From the NCBI RefSeq assembly GCF_017427765.1, contig NZ_JAFRSC010000023.1, positions 1 through 64,000 of the forward strand: a DNA stretch of 64,000 bases, given 5' to 3'. The DNA comes from Methanobrevibacter sp. (lineage in GTDB: Archaea > Methanobacteriota > Methanobacteria > Methanobacteriales > Methanobacteriaceae). Position numbers and translations under genes: made by a program. This document shows positions 62,013 to 64,000 of the stretch, in pieces. The notes beneath the pieces are model-generated. The model ran no database searches. It was not told where the DNA came from and saw only the letters and a program-made list of their open reading frames with translations. Each line of letters starts with the position of its first letter. Position 1 is the stretch's first letter.

Positions 62013-64000
62013 TTATTTTCCTATATCCTGAACCAATTCTTTTGCATACGGAGTTATGTTTTCATCAAGCATCTTCTCCAAAAAGTCGCCTGTATAGGTG
62101 CCTGATTTTGCAATTTCCTCAGGTGTTCCGGTAGCTATAACCTGACCGCCGCCGTCACCGCCTTCAGGACCCAAATCAATGATATGGTCTGCAGTTTTAA
62201 TAACATCCAAATTGTGCTCAATAACAACAACTGAATTGCCTGCGTCAGTCAGTCTTGCAAGCACTTCAAGAAGTCTTTTGATATCTGCAAAGTGAAGACC
62301 TGTTGTCGGTTCATCCAAAATGTATAATGTTTTACCAGTACTTGTTCTTGAAAGCTCTTTGGCCAGTTTAATTCTTTGAGCTTCCCCACCGGACAATGTT
62401 GTTGCAGGCTGGCCTATTTTCATATAACCCAATCCCACATCATATAATGTCTGAAGCTTTTTGGTAATTTTTGGAATGTTTTCAAAGAACTCTAAAGCTT
62501 CTTCTACAGTCATTTCAAGGACTTCATAGATATTTTTACCTTTATATCTTACATCCAAAGTCTCTTCATTGTACCTTTTACCGCCACAGACTTCACATGG
62601 AACATAAACGTCAGCCAAAAAGTGCATTTCAATCTGAACGATACCGTCACCGGAACATGCTTCACATCTTCCTCCCTTAACGTTGAATGAGAATCTTCCA
62701 GGCTTGTATCCTCTTGCTTTTGACTCTGGGGTGTTAGCAAACAAATCCCTGATGTCGGTAAATACACCAGTATATGTTGCTGGATTTGACCTTGGAGTTC
62801 TGCCGATAGGTTTCTGGTCAATTGCAATTACCTTGTCAATATTTTCAAGCCCTTCTATTTTATCGTATTTGCCTGCAAAGGTGAATTTGTTGGAAAGCTG
62901 GCCTTTGGCACCCTTGTATAATATTTCATTAATCAGACTGCTTTTACCCGATCCGCTGACACCAGTAACGCAGGTGAATTTACCTAAGGGAACTTCAACA
63001 TCAATATGTTTCAGGTTATTTTGAGCAGCGCCTTTTATCTGGATAAACAGTCCATTACCTTCACGGCGTTCCTCCGGGATATCGATTTTTTTAACTCTTG
63101 AAATGTACTGGCCGGTAATTGAGTCGGGATTTGACATGATATCCAGTGGAGTTCCCTGAGCTACAACCTTACCTCCGTGCTCACCTGCGCCTGGACCTAT
63201 GTCTACAACATGGTCCGCTGATAAGATTGTTTCTTCGTCATGCTCAACGACAACCAAAGTATTACCCAAATCCTTAAGTCTTTTTAATGCTTCAATGAGT
63301 TTAATGTTATCTCTTTGGTGAAGTCCAATACTCGGTTCGTCTAGAATGTATAATACGCCAACCAGTCCGGAACCTATCTGGGTTGCCAGACGGATTCTTT
63401 GAGCTTCACCACCTGAAAGAGTACCTGAAGACCTTGACATTGACAGATAGTCAAGTCCGACTTCAACCAAAAAGCTTAAACGTTCTTTAATCTCTTTTAG
63501 AACTTCTTTTGCGATGAAATTTTCCCTTTCAGTAAGTTCCAAGTCCTGGAAGAACTGATATGAATCCTTAATGGCCAAATCACACACGTCAATGATTGAT
63601 TTGCCTCCAACGGTTACCGCCAGCACTTCAGGCCTTAACCTTTTTCCGTCACATACATGACATTTTCTGTCGCTCATGAATTTTGAGAGGTATTTTCTTG
63701 AATAGTTTGATTTGGTTTCAATGTATAACCTTTCCATTCTTGGAATAACACCTTCAAACTTGCGGTTTACCATGTAGGATTTGTTTCTTCTCTTAAATGT
63801 AAATGGAATCTTGTCATTGCAGCCGTATAAAATTGTATTTTGATATTCCTTATCCAGTTCATTGAACGGAACATCCATACTGAAATTGAAGTGTTTTGAT
63901 ACGGCTTCAAGCATCTGATAATAGTAATTTTCCCTTTTAGATGACTTTGACCATGGAGCAATTGCCCCTTCGTTTAATGTTAATGTCTTATCGGGAACGA
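62013..64000 (-). CDS. uvrA: excinuclease ABC subunit A, C-terminal part (runs off window)
   Basis: The reading frame continues to the right edge: residues before the apparent Met at 63914 are typical UvrA ([14 protein letters not shown]). Seen here are the first zinc motif (CHVCDGKR), the signature [16 protein letters not shown] and Walker B of the first ATPase, the second Walker A ([15 protein letters not shown]), the second zinc motif (CEACSGDG ... CEVCGGKR) and a second [15 protein letters not shown]. UvrA starts nucleotide excision repair with UvrB. The 5' end and the Walker A of the first ATPase lie outside. Family identity is certain. Confidence 0.97.
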   Translation of the reverse strand, partial: VPDKTLTLNEGAIAPWSKSSKRENYYYQMLEAVSKHFNFSMDVPFNELDKEYQNTILYGCNDKIPFTFKRRNKSYMVNRKFEGVIPRMERLYIETKSNYSRKYLSKFMSDRKCHVCDGKRLRPEVLAVTVGGKSIIDVCDLAIKDSYQFFQDLELTERENFIAKEVLKEIKERLSFLVEVGLDYLSMSRSSGTLSGGEAQRIRLATQIGSGLVGVLYILDEPSIGLHQRDNIKLIEALKRLKDLGNTLVVVEHDEETILSADHVVDIGPGAGEHGGKVVAQGTPLDIMSNPDSITGQYISRVKKIDIPEERREGNGLFIQIKGAAQNNLKHIDVEVPLGKFTCVTGVSGSGKSSLINEILYKGAKGQLSNKFTFAGKYDKIEGLENIDKVIAIDQKPIGRTPRSNPATYTGVFTDIRDLFANTPESKARGYKPGRFSFNVKGGRCEACSGDGIVQIEMHFLADVYVPCEVCGGKRYNEETLDVRYKGKNIYEVLEMTVEEALEFFENIPKITKKLQTLYDVGLGYMKIGQPATTLSGGEAQRIKLAKELSRTSTGKTLYILDEPTTGLHFADIKRLLEVLARLTDAGNSVVVIEHNLDVIKTADHIIDLGPEGGDGGGQVIATGTPEEIAKSGTYTGDFLEKMLDENITPYAKELVQDIGK

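Noticed and set aside
63912..63914. Start of uvrA at 63914
   Set aside because: The frame stays open to the window edge and upstream residues match the UvrA family, so the gene is cut by the window.

Overview
The window looks like part of a chromosome from a gut or rumen methanogen of the Methanobacteriaceae, most likely Methanobrevibacter. This is inferred from gene content: very large secreted adhesin-like proteins with beta-helix and Ig-like repeats, archaeal or methanogen families (DUF371, DUF2193, DUF2149, DUF2162, extracellular CobN-like chelatase, AqpM-type aquaporin), AT-rich spacers with TATA boxes, and GGTGAT-type ribosome binding sites. Nearly everything is on the minus strand. The only clear plus-strand gene is the GIY-YIG protein at 52375-52794.

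Layout by position. (1) 19-6840 is an operon for a secreted, membrane-anchored CobN-like chelatase, a Cys-containing membrane protein (DUF2162), an ExbB/TolQ-type channel and an ExbD-like DUF2149 protein. It sits behind a promoter flanked by six direct AGTAATAC repeats. (2) 7145-11773 is an adhesin carrying a papain-type (C1A) peptidase domain. (3) 11860-22485 holds a MATE exporter, two tandem HD-phosphohydrolase/RyR-domain proteins, two HEAT-repeat proteins, an Fe-S aldo/keto reductase and GalU. (4) 22681-24621 holds a small cell-surface protein with a sortase-like tail, a 0.9-kb gap with a strong candidate structured RNA, tRNA-Leu(GAG) and a DUF371 gene. (5) 24827-52289 is a 27-kb array of five adhesin-like genes (725 to 2724 residues), including a second C1A-peptidase adhesin and one with a PQQ-type beta-propeller. 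A 250-bp remnant resembling an IS200/IS605 element sits directly before one adhesin start. (6) 52375-57480 holds the GIY-YIG protein and a three-gene operon of Ski2-like helicase, HerA-like ATPase and a putative winged-helix protein. (7) 57526-64000 holds a DUF368 lipid-phosphate transporter, a frameshifted PD-(D/E)XK (Rpn-like) nuclease, aquaporin, DUF2193 and the 3' part of uvrA, which runs off the right edge.

The adhesins share a nearly identical ~200-residue C-terminal module in four of six cases, probably the wall-attachment part. One (30158-32335) instead ends in a transmembrane anchor. Their hairpin plus T-run terminators overlap the stop codons. Cell-surface biology therefore links much of the window: adhesins, a surface chelatase driven by a membrane motor, GalU for surface sugars, and a lipid-carrier flippase.

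The most interesting candidates for undescribed biology are the motor-coupled extracellular chelatase operon with its repeat array, the tandem HD-RyR proteins, the structured RNA at about 23680-23980, and the ωRNA-like IS remnant at 47305-47553. All protein functions are read from motifs and remembered family features; no searches were run.
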